A DNA stretch of 64,000 nt from Hypnocyclicus thermotrophus (GCF_004365575.1 NZ_SOBG01000007.1:1-64000), one strand, 5' to 3'. Numbered from the stretch's first letter, positions 42,197 to 51,565 are shown. Numbers and translations are program-made. The notes: generated by a model not told the origin, from the sequence alone.

Positions 42197-42201
42197 TGAA
42201 A

Positions 42202-43278
42202 ATGATAAAAGTTCTAATAGTAGATGATTCTTTATTTATGAGGAAAATAATAGGAAAAATATTAGAAGAAGATGATGAAATAGTAGTAGTAGGTAGTGCT
42301 AAAAATGGAAAAGAAGCAGTTGAAATGAATTTAAAATTAAATCCAGATGTTATTACTTTAGATGTAGAAATGCCAATTATGAATGGATTAGAAGCTTTAA
42401 AAGAAATTATGAACACAAAACCAACAAAAGTGATAATGCTAAGTAGCTTAACAACAGAAGGCGCAAAGGAAACAATAGAAGCTCTCGAAAATGGAGCGTT
42501 TGATTTTTTATCAAAGCCAGATGGGAAAAGTGTATCTTTAAATATAGAAAAAATATCTGATGAACTTATCCAAATGGTAAAGGAAGCTAAAAAGGCTAAT
42601 ATTAATTTATTAAAAGTTAATAAAGTCAAAAAAAGTAAAGAAGAAAAAATTAGTTTTTCAAGTATATTAAAAAAGAAAGCTAAAAAAGAATTACATAAAG
42701 GACATAAGAAACCTTCTAAAATAGTAAGTATAGGAATATCAACGGGCGGTCCAAAAGCATTACAAACGATTATACCTAAAATACCAGAAGATATTGATGC
42801 AGGTATATTAATAGTTCAGCATATGCCACCTAAATTTACAAAATCTTTAGCTGATAGATTGAATGAATTATCAAATATCGAAGTTAGAGAAGCCCAAGAT
42901 GGAGATAAAGTTGAAAGAGGTGTAGCATATATTGCCCCAGGAAGCCATCACATGACTTTATCAAAAGATAAAGAAACAATAAAATTAAATTTAGATCCGC
43001 CAAGTCAAGGGCATAGACCTTCGGTTGATGTTATGTATAACTCATTAATTAAAAATTATGATATGAAAAAATTAATTGCTGTAATTATGACTGGAATGGG
43101 TAAAGATGGAGCAGAAGGTATTAAAAAAATTAGAGAATTAGGAGGTATTACTATAGGTCAAAGTAAAGAAACTTGTGTGGTATATGGAATGCCTAGAGTA
43201 GCTGATGAATTAGGTGGTGTAGAATACGTCGCTGATTTAGAAAAAATACCTGAGTATATTTTAAAACATATTAAATAG
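42202..43278 (+). CDS. cheB: Chemotaxis protein-glutamate methylesterase CheB
   Basis: A receiver domain with phosphoacceptor Asp54 (LDVEMPIMNG), a Lys-rich linker (about 130-170), and a methylesterase domain with catalytic Ser in GISTGGPKAL (about 178), His in VQHMPPKF and Asp in MTGMGKDGAEG. ATG 42202 fits the family start (MIKVLIVDDS) and has GGGTGA 5 nt upstream; ATG 42196 overlapping the flhG stop is also possible. It demethylates chemoreceptors. CheR is not in the window. Confidence 0.95.
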   Translation: MIKVLIVDDSLFMRKIIGKILEEDDEIVVVGSAKNGKEAVEMNLKLNPDVITLDVEMPIMNGLEALKEIMNTKPTKVIMLSSLTTEGAKETIEALENGAFDFLSKPDGKSVSLNIEKISDELIQMVKEAKKANINLLKVNKVKKSKEEKISFSSILKKKAKKELHKGHKKPSKIVSIGISTGGPKALQTIIPKIPEDIDAGILIVQHMPPKFTKSLADRLNELSNIEVREAQDGDKVERGVAYIAPGSHHMTLSKDKETIKLNLDPPSQGHRPSVDVMYNSLIKNYDMKKLIAVIMTGMGKDGAEGIKKIRELGGITIGQSKETCVVYGMPRVADELGGVEYVADLEKIPEYILKHIK

Positions 43279-43296
43279 TAATAGGGGGAATATTTT

Positions 43297-45336
43297 ATGA
43301 GCATGTCACAATATATGTCAGTATTCATTGATGAATCAAGAGAACATTTACAACTTATGAATGATTCATTATTAGAATTTGAACAAGATACAGAAGATGT
43401 AAAAATAGTAAACGAGATTTTTAGAGCAGCACATACGTTAAAAGGTATGTCTGCAACAATGGGTTTTAATAGAATAGCAGAGCTTACACATCATATGGAA
43501 AATGTATTAGATAATATAAGAAATGGTGTTTCTATTGCAGATGGGACAACAGTGGATATTTTATTTGAATGTTTAGATACTTTAAATTTATTAGTCGATG
43601 AAGTAATTGAAACAGGACAAGAAACAACAGAGGTATCTGATTTGATGTCTAAATTAGACGAAATGGTAAAAGGAGCGGGTAAAACCACAACAAAACCATC
43701 GTCTAAAATAGAAAAAAAAGAAACACCAGAAGAAAAAAAAGAAGAAATACAAGCTGAAAAAGAAATCGATGAGCAAGTAGAATTTAATGAATATGAAAAA
43801 GAGATTTTAGCAGCAGGTAAAGGGAAAGAGATGGCACCGTATTTAATAAAAGTAGAATTAGATGAAGGGTGTTTATTAAAAGCAGCTAGAACTTATATGG
43901 TTTTTAGAAATTTAGAAGAAATAGGAGAAGTAATTAAATCTATTCCTAGTGTTCAAGAATTAGAAGAAGAAAAATTTGATAATAGTTTCTTAGTTGCATT
44001 TATATCAAAGAAAAGTATAGAAGAAATAAAAAATTCTATTTTAGAAGTAAGTGAAGTAAAAGATGTCTTAGTATCAGATATTGATATAAATATGTCGGAA
44101 AAAACAGAGGCTAGAGAAATTAAAGCAGTTAAAAAAATATCTGAAAAGCAAAATAAAGTTAAAAAATCAAAAAGTATGGTTAAGAAAACAACAACAACTG
44201 TAAGAGTAGATACAGAAAAGCTGGATTTATTAATGAACTTAGTGGGAGAATTAGTTATAAATAAAACAAGACTTGCACAGTTAGGTTTAGAGTATAATCT
44301 TCAAGATCTTTCAGAAACGTTATCACATGTAGATAGAGTGACTTCTGATATACAAGCAGTTGTAACAAAAGTAAGAATGGTACCAATAGAAACTGTATTC
44401 AATAGATTCCCTAGAATGGTCAGAGATCTCTCAAAAGATTTAGGAAAAGATATAGATTTGATAATAGAAGGAAAAGAAACAGAATTAGATAGAACAGTTA
44501 TTGATGAAATTGGAGATCCATTAGTGCATCTTATTAGGAATTCAGTTGATCATGGAGTAGAGCTTCCTGATAAAAGAGAAAGTAAAGGGAAACCAAGAAC
44601 AGGAACTATTTTATTGAAGGCAGAACATGAAGGAAACTCAGTAGTAATTACTATTAAAGATGATGGTAAAGGAATGGATACAGAAGTATTAGCAAATAAA
44701 GCAATAGAGAAAGGAATTCTTACTCTAGAAGAAGTTGAAAAATTGTCTCATGAAGAAAAATTGAATTTAATTTTTGCACCAGGTTTTTCAACAGCTTCAG
44801 AAATTACAGATTTATCTGGGCGTGGAGTAGGTATGGATGTTGTAAAAACAAAAATAGAAGCTTTAAGTGGTAGTATTGAAATGAGTTCCGAAGTTGATAA
44901 AGGAACTGAAACTAGAATTAAATTACCATTAACACTTGCAATTATAGAAGCATTAATGATAAAATTAGAAGAAGAAGTTTATGCAATACCACTTGCGAAC
45001 ATAGTTGAAACAATTGATATAGCTAAAGAAGATATTAGAACAGTTCAAAATGAAAAAGTTATACTTTTAAGAGGTGAAATTGTACCAATTTTAAATCTTT
45101 CAAGTATTTTAGAAGTAAAAACAGAAAAACCAGAAATAGAAGATAGAAATACTGTAGTCATAGTAAAAGCGGGAAATAAAAAAATTGGGTTTATAGTAGA
45201 TGTGCTTATTGGGCAACAAGAGATAGTAATAAAATCTCTTGGAAAAATGTTCCAAGGAACTAAAGGTATAACAGGAGCAACTGTACTAGGAAATGGAGAG
45301 GTTGCGCTCATATTAGATGTGTTAACTTTAGTTTAA
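43297..45336 (+). CDS. cheA: Chemotaxis histidine kinase CheA
   Basis: A 679-residue kinase. P1 has phosphoacceptor His46 in AAHTLKGMSATMGF. A CheY-binding P2-like domain spans about 185-265. P3 dimerisation (VDTEKLDLLMNLVGELVINK) is followed by a P4 ATPase with N box HLIRNSVDHGVELP, DDGKGMD and SGRGVGMDVV. The C-terminal P5 CheW-like domain includes VYAIPLANIVETIDI. GGGGGA precedes ATG 43297. Confidence 0.97.
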   Translation: MSMSQYMSVFIDESREHLQLMNDSLLEFEQDTEDVKIVNEIFRAAHTLKGMSATMGFNRIAELTHHMENVLDNIRNGVSIADGTTVDILFECLDTLNLLVDEVIETGQETTEVSDLMSKLDEMVKGAGKTTTKPSSKIEKKETPEEKKEEIQAEKEIDEQVEFNEYEKEILAAGKGKEMAPYLIKVELDEGCLLKAARTYMVFRNLEEIGEVIKSIPSVQELEEEKFDNSFLVAFISKKSIEEIKNSILEVSEVKDVLVSDIDINMSEKTEAREIKAVKKISEKQNKVKKSKSMVKKTTTTVRVDTEKLDLLMNLVGELVINKTRLAQLGLEYNLQDLSETLSHVDRVTSDIQAVVTKVRMVPIETVFNRFPRMVRDLSKDLGKDIDLIIEGKETELDRTVIDEIGDPLVHLIRNSVDHGVELPDKRESKGKPRTGTILLKAEHEGNSVVITIKDDGKGMDTEVLANKAIEKGILTLEEVEKLSHEEKLNLIFAPGFSTASEITDLSGRGVGMDVVKTKIEALSGSIEMSSEVDKGTETRIKLPLTLAIIEALMIKLEEEVYAIPLANIVETIDIAKEDIRTVQNEKVILLRGEIVPILNLSSILEVKTEKPEIEDRNTVVIVKAGNKKIGFIVDVLIGQQEIVIKSLGKMFQGTKGITGATVLGNGEVALILDVLTLV

Positions 45337-45361
45337 TAAAATTTTTCTAGGGAGGAATATT

Positions 45362-45817
45362 ATGTCAGAAAATAGTAAAAATGAGACATTACAAATAATA
45401 GGTTTTAAATTAAATGATGAGGAATATGCACTTGAAATTGAAAATGTCCAAGAGATAATTAAAAAAACTAAAATGACAAGAGTAGCAAGATCAAAAGATT
45501 ATATTAAAGGAGTTATTAATTTAAGAGGAATAGTATTTCCTATTATAGATTTAAAATATAGGTTTAATATGTCTAGTCAAACTTATGATGATAATATGAG
45601 AATAATTATATTAGAAGTCAATGGTGTATCAGCAGGAATTATGGTAGATTCAGTTTCAGAAGTAATAGAGGTAGATAAAAGTAAAATACTAGCAAATCCA
45701 CAGCAATCTAATTCTGAAATTAATACTGATTACTTAAAAGGTGTATGTAAAGTTAATGAAGATAGACTTATGACATTATTAAACATTGAAAAAGTTTTAG
45801 AAATAAAGAATAATTAA
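45362..45817 (+). CDS. cheW: Chemotaxis coupling protein CheW (first copy)
   Basis: A 151-residue CheW fold: IIGFKLNDEEYALEIENVQE, YIKGVINLRGIVFPIIDLKY, and a C-terminal TDYLKGVCKVNEDRLMTLLN. It links receptors to CheA. It lies 25 nt after cheA with GGGAGG upstream. A second CheW is at 58744. Confidence 0.94.
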   Translation: MSENSKNETLQIIGFKLNDEEYALEIENVQEIIKKTKMTRVARSKDYIKGVINLRGIVFPIIDLKYRFNMSSQTYDDNMRIIILEVNGVSAGIMVDSVSEVIEVDKSKILANPQQSNSEINTDYLKGVCKVNEDRLMTLLNIEKVLEIKNN

Positions 45818-45834
45818 TTTTTAGGAGAGATAAG

Positions 45835-46458
45835 ATGTCAATAACAATTGATAAATTAGGAGAAAGAGAATTAGATATACTAAAAGAATTGGGAAATATA
45901 GGAGCTGGAAATGCTGCAACAGCTCTTTCTCAAATTCTTGCTAGAAAAGTAGATATGAATGTACCACAGGTAAAAGTTTATAATGTTACAGATGTTCCAG
46001 AACTTTTAGGCGGAGCTGAAAACATTGTAGTTGGAGTATTATTAAAGATGTTTGGAGATTTACAAGGGAATATTATGTTTTTACTTCCTGAGGATTCTGC
46101 AAGAAAACTTTTAGGGATGATGGTGGGACAAGAAGTTGAAGATGTTACCGATGATATGTCAAGATCTGCTATTATGGAAGTAGGTAATATTATTGCGAGT
46201 TCTTATTTAAATTCTTTAAGTTTTTTTTCAGAATTAACTTTGATACCATCAACACCAGCTTTTGCGTATGATATGGCAGGAGCATTATTGAGTGCTGTAT
46301 TATTTGAAGTCAGTGAATTAAGCGATCAAGTAGTATTAATAGAAACAGATTTTTCTGGAAATGGTGAAGCAATAAAAGGACACTTCTTTGTACTACCTAA
46401 TTTAGAATCATTGAATGCTTTACTAAAATTGGTGGTGGCAAAAGTAGATGGAAAATAA
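45835..46458 (+). CDS. cheC: CheY-P phosphatase CheC
   Basis: A 207-residue protein with both CheC active-site motifs: ELDILKELGNIGAGNAATAL and SRSAIMEVGNIIASSYLNSL (E...N pairs). It dephosphorylates CheY-P and binds CheD. AGGAGA precedes the ATG. It overlaps cheD by 11 nt, matching the known CheC-CheD partnership. Confidence 0.95.
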   Translation: MSITIDKLGERELDILKELGNIGAGNAATALSQILARKVDMNVPQVKVYNVTDVPELLGGAENIVVGVLLKMFGDLQGNIMFLLPEDSARKLLGMMVGQEVEDVTDDMSRSAIMEVGNIIASSYLNSLSFFSELTLIPSTPAFAYDMAGALLSAVLFEVSELSDQVVLIETDFSGNGEAIKGHFFVLPNLESLNALLKLVVAKVDGK

Positions 46459-46930
46459 TGTAATAAAAGTAGGAATGGCTGATTATAAAGTGGGAAGCGC
46501 ACCTGCAAAACTTATTACATTAGGACTAGGATCATGTATCGGAATTACTTTATATGATAAAAGAAAAAAAGCAGGAGGAATGGCTCATATAATGCTTCCT
46601 AAAAATAATACTAAAGATCAAAATTCGCTTAAATTTGCAGATACAGCAATAACTCTTATGATAAAAGACCTTGAAAAAATGGGATTAAATAAAAGAAATA
46701 TGGAAGCTAAAATAGCTGGTGGAGCACAAATGTTTTCTTTTGGGAAATCCGATCAATTAAATAGTATAGGATCAAGAAATGCAATAGCTGTAAAAGAAAT
46801 TTTAAAAGAAAATAATATACGAATAGTAGCAGAGGATACAGGTGGAAACAAAGGAAGAACAATAGAATTAGATTTAGATACAGGGAAGTTAAGAATTAAA
46901 ACAATTGGTCAGGGAGAAACGTATATTTAA
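46448..46930 (+). CDS. cheD: Chemoreceptor glutamine deamidase CheD
   Basis: A 160-residue protein with catalytic Cys in ITLGLGSCIGITLYD and His in GGMAHIMLP, plus NIRIVAEDTGGNKGRTIELD. It deamidates receptor glutamines and is regulated by CheC. ATG 46448 overlaps the end of cheC (ATGGAAAATAA). Confidence 0.96.
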   Translation: MENNVIKVGMADYKVGSAPAKLITLGLGSCIGITLYDKRKKAGGMAHIMLPKNNTKDQNSLKFADTAITLMIKDLEKMGLNKRNMEAKIAGGAQMFSFGKSDQLNSIGSRNAIAVKEILKENNIRIVAEDTGGNKGRTIELDLDTGKLRIKTIGQGETYI

Positions 46931-46953
46931 GGGCTACTTATTTGGAGGTTGAC

Positions 46954-47727
46954 ATGATAGACGATAAAGAGCTATGGATAGAATACAAAAAAACAGGAAA
47001 CTTAGAAGTTCGTGAGCAACTTATTATAAAATATATTCCATTAGTGAAATATGTAGTTGGGAAAATGATAACGAATCTCCCTAGAACTGTTGAATATGAT
47101 GATTTAGTTGAGTACGGAATCATTGGATTGTTAGATGCTGTAGAAAAATATGATTTATCTAAAAATATTAATTTCAAAACCTATGCCGTAACAAGAGTAC
47201 GGGGTTCTATTTATGATGAATTAAGATCTCAAGATTGGGTTCCACGTTCTGTAAGAAAATTAGCAAAAGATATTGAAAAAGCTTATATTCAATTAGAAAA
47301 AGAAACTGGAAAAGAACCAACAGAAGAAGAAATAGCAGTTTTTTTAGGGATACCACAAAAAAAAATAGAAGAGTTATATTCAAAAGTTGATTTAGGAAAC
47401 ATTTCTTCTTTGGACGATATAGTTTATGATAATGGAGAATCAAAAACAACGTTGGTTAATTTAATAGAAGATAAAAATGTAGAAAGTCCAGAAGAAAAAT
47501 TACAAAAAGAAGAAGTGAAGCAATTATTGATAGAAAAATTAAAAGAATTAAAAGAAAAAGAAAGACTGGTATTAACATTATATTATTATGAAAAATTAAC
47601 TTTAAAAGAAATAGGGGAAATATTATCAATTTCTGAATCAAGAGTATCTCAAATACATTCAAAGGCAATATTAAAATTGCGATCTAAAATAGCTACTAAG
47701 TTTGGAAATTATGCAGAATTTTTTTAA
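46954..47727 (+). CDS. fliA: Flagellar sigma factor FliA (sigma-28)
   Basis: A 257-residue sigma-70-family factor of the FliA/SigD/WhiG group. Region 2 contains EYDDLVEYGIIGLLDAVEKY and TYAVTRVRGSIYDELRSQDW; region 3 begins VPRSVRKLAKDIEKAY; region 4 has LTLKEIGEILSISESRVSQI. ATG 46954 has GGAGG 5 nt upstream; TTG 46942 overlaps that site. It should recognise the sites at 2359-2385 and 25490-25516. Terminator follows. Confidence 0.95.
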   Translation: MIDDKELWIEYKKTGNLEVREQLIIKYIPLVKYVVGKMITNLPRTVEYDDLVEYGIIGLLDAVEKYDLSKNINFKTYAVTRVRGSIYDELRSQDWVPRSVRKLAKDIEKAYIQLEKETGKEPTEEEIAVFLGIPQKKIEELYSKVDLGNISSLDDIVYDNGESKTTLVNLIEDKNVESPEEKLQKEEVKQLLIEKLKELKEKERLVLTLYYYEKLTLKEIGEILSISESRVSQIHSKAILKLRSKIATKFGNYAEFF

Positions 47728-47732
47728 TGATT

Positions 47733-47780
47733 AACCTAAAACATTCTACTAATCTTTAGTTGAATGTTTTAGGTTATTTA
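47733..47780 (+). terminator. Terminator-like hairpin after fliA
   Basis: A perfect 14-bp stem, AACCTAAAACATTC (47733-47746) with GAATGTTTTAGGTT (47762-47775), then ATTTATATATTT. The U-tract is broken, so termination may be partial. Confidence 0.75.
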
Positions 47781-47800
47781 TATATTTAAGGAGAATAATT

Positions 47801-48070
47801 ATGAAAAAAATAGATTTTGGTTTAATTTTTAAAAATTCAGAAATAATATCTAAATTATTTACTAGTCAAGAAAAAATATTATTTAATCAACAAAAAAATA
47901 TAAAACTTAATATAGAAAAATCAAAGAATTTAAAAAAAGAAGAAATAAATAGAATAGAAAAAATAGAATTGAGTAAAATAAATACTAATATAAGGAAAAA
48001 TAAAAAACAAAAAAATAAAAATAGATATAGAGATAATAATAATGGAAGATGGATAGATTTTGAAGGGTAG
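47801..48070 (+). CDS. Uncharacterised Lys/Asn-rich small protein
   Basis: An 89-residue, highly basic protein (MKKIDFGLIFKNSEII, ending NNNGRWIDFEG) with AAGGAG before the ATG. I recognise no domain. It has no signal peptide or membrane segment and is predicted helical in the middle. It starts a three-gene set behind fliA, and its stop abuts the next gene. A flagellar link is suggested only by position. Confidence 0.6.
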   Translation: MKKIDFGLIFKNSEIISKLFTSQEKILFNQQKNIKLNIEKSKNLKKEEINRIEKIELSKINTNIRKNKKQKNKNRYRDNNNGRWIDFEG

Positions 48071-48078
48071 TGATATGG

Positions 48079-48594
48079 ATGAATATAGGTTATTTTAAAT
48101 TTATTAATAATAGAGATAGCTATATATCGGGGTTGCTTATAGTGGATAATAGAGGTATACCGATAGAGTTTAAATATACAAATGAAATAATTCCAAGTAA
48201 GAAACAAAAATTGTTATATGGAACTACATTAAAAAGTTATTTAAAAGAAGAGTTGATGTTTAAAAACCTTGTTACTTCATTAGAAAATATAGTAGATATA
48301 GTTATAGTAGATAGTATAGAAGATATTTCATTAAATAAATATATAGATAATAAAGTTGTTGTAATAAGAAAAACACAAGAAAGGCAACTTAAAGATTTAA
48401 AAGAGTTTCAATTTGTGGCAAAAGATGAGCTGTTATATCAATATGAAGAAAAAGAAAATCCAATAAGAGTAATATTTAAAGAAGAATTTTCAGAAGAAAT
48501 AATAGATATCTTAAATGAAATAAAAATAGAAGACATATTAGAACCGATAAATAGAATAGAGGAGGTTTTAAATGAAATATGCAATGGAAATTAG
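48079..48594 (+). CDS. Conserved protein of unknown function
   Basis: A 171-residue soluble alpha/beta protein. The part GLLIVDNRGIPIEFKYTNEI, then QKLLYGTTLKSYL, resembles a pattern I recall from uncharacterised proteins in several phyla (xxDxxGxPxEF..T..I.P...Q..LYG..L). I know no function for it. ATG 48079 is preferred; GTG 48070 overlaps the previous stop and is too near the GAAGGG site. It contains no catalytic motif that I can name. Confidence 0.65.
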   Translation: MNIGYFKFINNRDSYISGLLIVDNRGIPIEFKYTNEIIPSKKQKLLYGTTLKSYLKEELMFKNLVTSLENIVDIVIVDSIEDISLNKYIDNKVVVIRKTQERQLKDLKEFQFVAKDELLYQYEEKENPIRVIFKEEFSEEIIDILNEIKIEDILEPINRIEEVLNEICNGN

Positions 48595-48845
48595 AAAAAA
48601 TTTTTAATAAAAAAAATAAAAAAGATGAAAAAATAAAAATAGAAATTAAAAACAAAGAAATCAAAAAAAATATTTTAAATATAAATAATGTGAAATTTAA
48701 TAACAAAGAGATAGAAATAAAAGATGGATTTAATAAGATAAAAACTATAAGAATAAGAGGATATAAATTTAAAAAAAATACAAAAATTAACAAAGAAGAG
48801 GATATAAAAATAACTAATTTAATAATAAATAAGAAAAAAATTTAA
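48579..48845 (+). CDS. Small basic protein, uncertain
   Basis: An 88-residue Lys/Ile/Asn-rich open frame starting inside the end of the preceding gene, with GGAGG 13 nt upstream, which is rather far. About a third of the residues are Lys, and no domain is recognised. In such AT-rich DNA this composition can arise by chance, but the frame fills the gap and overlaps like other genes here. Confidence 0.4.
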   Translation: MQWKLEKIFNKKNKKDEKIKIEIKNKEIKKNILNINNVKFNNKEIEIKDGFNKIKTIRIRGYKFKKNTKINKEEDIKITNLIINKKKI

Positions 48846-48869
48846 ATTTAACTATTGTGAAATATTTGT

Positions 48870-48898
48870 TTGAAAAATGCTTGTATTTATGATAAAAT
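48870..48898 (+). promoter_or_regulatory. Sigma-70 promoter of tpiA-gpmI-secG
   Basis: TTGAAA at 48870-48875, 17 nt, TAAAAT at 48893-48898, about 35 nt before the tpiA start codon. Confidence 0.6.
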
Positions 48899-48934
48899 TT
48901 AAAAGGTGATTAAAACATTAGGAGGAATGAATAA

Positions 48935-49690
48935 ATGAGAAAAACAATAGTAGCAGGAAATTGGAAAATGAATAAAACGAATGCAGAAGCTGTAGAGACT
49001 TTAAAGAAATTAGCAGAATTAACTAAAGATATAGATGGAGTAGAAATAGTAATAGGAGCACCTTTTACAGCACTTTCTGATGCTGTAAAAGCAGTAGAAG
49101 GAAGTAAAATTAAAATAGCAGCACAAAATATGAACCCAAATGAAAAAGGAGCTTTTACTGGAGAAATATCTCCATTAATGTTAAATGCTATTGGAGTAAA
49201 ATATGTAATATTAGGACATTCTGAAAGAAGAGAATATTATGGGGAAACAAATGAATTTATAAATTCTAAAGTTAAGACAGCTTTAGCGCATGATTTAACT
49301 CCTATTTTATGTGTAGGTGAAAAATTAGAGGATAGAGAAGCTAATAAAACAGAAGCAGTAGTAGAAGACCATGTAAAAGGAGGGTTAAAAGACCTTACTA
49401 AAGAAGAAGCTAAAAAAGTAGTTATTGCATACGAACCAGTATGGGCAATTGGAACAGGGAAAACAGCTTCTCCTGAGCAAGCACAAGAAGTACATAAATT
49501 TATAAGAAATTTATTAACTGATATGTATGGAGAAGAAATAGCAAATGAAATAACTATTCAATATGGGGGGTCAATGAAACCTGAAAATGCAAAAGAATTA
49601 ATGAGCCAAAAAGATATAGATGGTGGATTAGTAGGGGGAGCTTCATTAGAAGCAGATAGTTTTGCAAAAGTTGTAAAAGCAGGACTTTAA
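48935..49690 (+). CDS. tpiA: Triosephosphate isomerase
   Basis: A 251-residue TIM barrel: N-terminal VAGNWKMNKT (catalytic Lys), ILGHSERREYYGE (His electrophile), catalytic Glu in VIAYEPVWAIGTGKTA (also the flexible loop), and IQYGGSMKP. AGGAGG precedes ATG 48935. Glycolysis; followed by gpmI. Confidence 0.98.
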   Translation: MRKTIVAGNWKMNKTNAEAVETLKKLAELTKDIDGVEIVIGAPFTALSDAVKAVEGSKIKIAAQNMNPNEKGAFTGEISPLMLNAIGVKYVILGHSERREYYGETNEFINSKVKTALAHDLTPILCVGEKLEDREANKTEAVVEDHVKGGLKDLTKEEAKKVVIAYEPVWAIGTGKTASPEQAQEVHKFIRNLLTDMYGEEIANEITIQYGGSMKPENAKELMSQKDIDGGLVGGASLEADSFAKVVKAGL

Positions 49691-49744
49691 TTATTACTAC
49701 AACAAACTTATGGCATATTATATGTTTAAAGAAAGGGTGAAAAA

Positions 49745-51283
49745 ATGGCTAAGAAACCTTTAGTATTAATGATATTAGATGGTTGGGGGATAAATCCTCA
49801 TAAAAATGAAAAAAATGCAATAGAAGAAGTACATCCAAAAAATTATTATGATATTTTAGAGAAATATCCAAATACTCAAATATTAGCAGCAGGAGAAGCA
49901 GTAGGACTTCCTGATGGTCAAATGGGGAATTCTGAAGTAGGACATTTAAATCTTGGAGCAGGTAGAGTAATATACCAACCATTGGTAAAAATTAGTAAAG
50001 ATATAAAAGATGGTGTATTATTTGAAAATAAAGTATTAAAACCAGCATTTGAAAGAATAAAAAAAGAAAATAAAGCATTACATTTAATGGGTTTATTATC
50101 TGACGGAGGAGTACATTCTCATATCGAACACTTATTTGGATTACTAGAAATGGCAAAAAGAGAAAATTTAGAAAAAGTATATATTCATGTAATAACAGAT
50201 GGAAGAGATACTCCACCTAAATCTTCTCTTATATATATCGAACAATTAGAAAATAAAATAAAAGAATTAGGAGTAGGGAAAATAGCTACTGTATCAGGAA
50301 GATACTATGCTATGGATAGAGATACTAATTGGGAAAGAACAGAAAAAGCATATAGAGCTATTATATTTGGAGATGGTGAAAAACACCTTTCAGCTAAAAA
50401 AGCTGTAGAAACATCTTATATGGAAGAGTTAACAGATGAATTCGTAAAACCAACAGTAATCACAGATATGGCGGGAAATGCACATTCAAAAGCTGAAAAT
50501 GGAGATTTATTTGTATTTTTCAACTTTAGACCGGATAGAGCAAGACAAATTACTAGAGCAATAAATGATAAAGAATTTAAACATTTTGTAAGAGGTAATA
50601 ATTCGGAAGTTGAATTTATATGTATGAGACAATATGATTCGACGATTGACGCTAAAATAGCATATGAAGATGATGATATTAATAATACGTTTGGAGAAGT
50701 TATTTCAAAAGCAGGATTAAAACAATTAAGAACAGCTGAAACTGAAAAATATGCACATGTAACTTTCTTTTTCAATGGAGGAGTAGAAACAAGTTTTGAA
50801 GGTGAAGAAAGAGTGTTAGTAGATTCACCAAAAGTAGCAACTTATGATTTACAGCCTGAAATGTCCGCATATGAAGTAACTGATAAATTAGTTGAATCAA
50901 TAGAAAATGAATTATATGATGTAATAATAGTAAATTATGCAAATCCAGATATGGTTGGACATACTGGTATATTTGAGGCAGCAAAAAAAGCAGTAAGCGT
51001 AGTTGATGAATGCTTAGGAAAAGTAAAAGAAAAAGTATTAGAAAAAGATGGAGTTTTATTAATTACTGCAGACCATGGGAATGTAGATTTGATGGAAGAT
51101 CCGAAAACACATGTACCATTTACAGCACATACTACTAATCCGGTTCCATTTATAGTTGTAACAAATGATAAAGGAATTGAATTAAAAGATAGTGGGAAAT
51201 TAGCAGATGTTGCACCTACTATGTTAAAATTATTAGGAATAGAAAAACCTAAAGAGATGACAGGTGAATCTCTAATAAAATAA
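49745..51283 (+). CDS. gpmI: 2,3-bisphosphoglycerate-independent phosphoglycerate mutase
   Basis: A 512-residue manganese-dependent mutase of the alkaline-phosphatase fold. MILDGWGINP and GNSEVGHLNLGAGRV (phosphoserine Ser about 62), HVITDGRDTPP, FFNFRPDRARQITRA, NYANPDMVGHTG and TADHGNVDLM carry the metal ligands. AAAGGGTG precedes the ATG. It converts 3- to 2-phosphoglycerate in glycolysis. Confidence 0.98.
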   Translation: MAKKPLVLMILDGWGINPHKNEKNAIEEVHPKNYYDILEKYPNTQILAAGEAVGLPDGQMGNSEVGHLNLGAGRVIYQPLVKISKDIKDGVLFENKVLKPAFERIKKENKALHLMGLLSDGGVHSHIEHLFGLLEMAKRENLEKVYIHVITDGRDTPPKSSLIYIEQLENKIKELGVGKIATVSGRYYAMDRDTNWERTEKAYRAIIFGDGEKHLSAKKAVETSYMEELTDEFVKPTVITDMAGNAHSKAENGDLFVFFNFRPDRARQITRAINDKEFKHFVRGNNSEVEFICMRQYDSTIDAKIAYEDDDINNTFGEVISKAGLKQLRTAETEKYAHVTFFFNGGVETSFEGEERVLVDSPKVATYDLQPEMSAYEVTDKLVESIENELYDVIIVNYANPDMVGHTGIFEAAKKAVSVVDECLGKVKEKVLEKDGVLLITADHGNVDLMEDPKTHVPFTAHTTNPVPFIVVTNDKGIELKDSGKLADVAPTMLKLLGIEKPKEMTGESLIK

Positions 51284-51296
51284 ATTGGAGGGAAAA

Positions 51297-51524
51297 ATGC
51301 TATTACTTTTTAAAATAACACTTTTTATAATTTCAATATTTTTAATTGGACTTGTATTAATTCAACCCGATAAAAGCCACGGAATGTCTGGAAGTATAGG
51401 TGGAGGGGCAGTTAATACAGTATTTGGTGTTAATGAAGATGGTGGTCCATTAGCTAAAGCAACACAAATAGTTGCAGCATTGTTCATAATAAATGGATTG
51501 ATTGTTTATTTATTAACTTTATAA
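51297..51524 (+). CDS. secG: Protein translocase subunit SecG
   Basis: A 75-residue two-helix protein: LFKITLFIISIFLIGLVLIQ, KSHGMSGSIGGGAVNTVFG (conserved loop) and a second helix TQIVAALFIINGLIVYLLTL. ATG 51297 has GGAGGG directly upstream. Auxiliary part of SecYEG. Confidence 0.93.
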   Translation: MLLLFKITLFIISIFLIGLVLIQPDKSHGMSGSIGGGAVNTVFGVNEDGGPLAKATQIVAALFIINGLIVYLLTL

Positions 51525-51553
51525 AAAGTATGCCATTTTGGCATACTTTTTTT
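51523..51553 (+). terminator. Intrinsic terminator after secG
   Basis: AAAAAGTATGCCA (51523-51535) pairs with TGGCATACTTTTT (51539-51551) with loop TTT, then further T. It overlaps the last base pairs of the secG stop codon. Confidence 0.92.
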
Positions 51554-51565
51554 GTAGTACAGTAC

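Noticed and set aside
48543-48550. ACCGATAA as a further sigma-28 -10
   Set aside because: The nearest TAAA is 18 nt upstream instead of 15, and the site lies inside a coding region with no late gene following.
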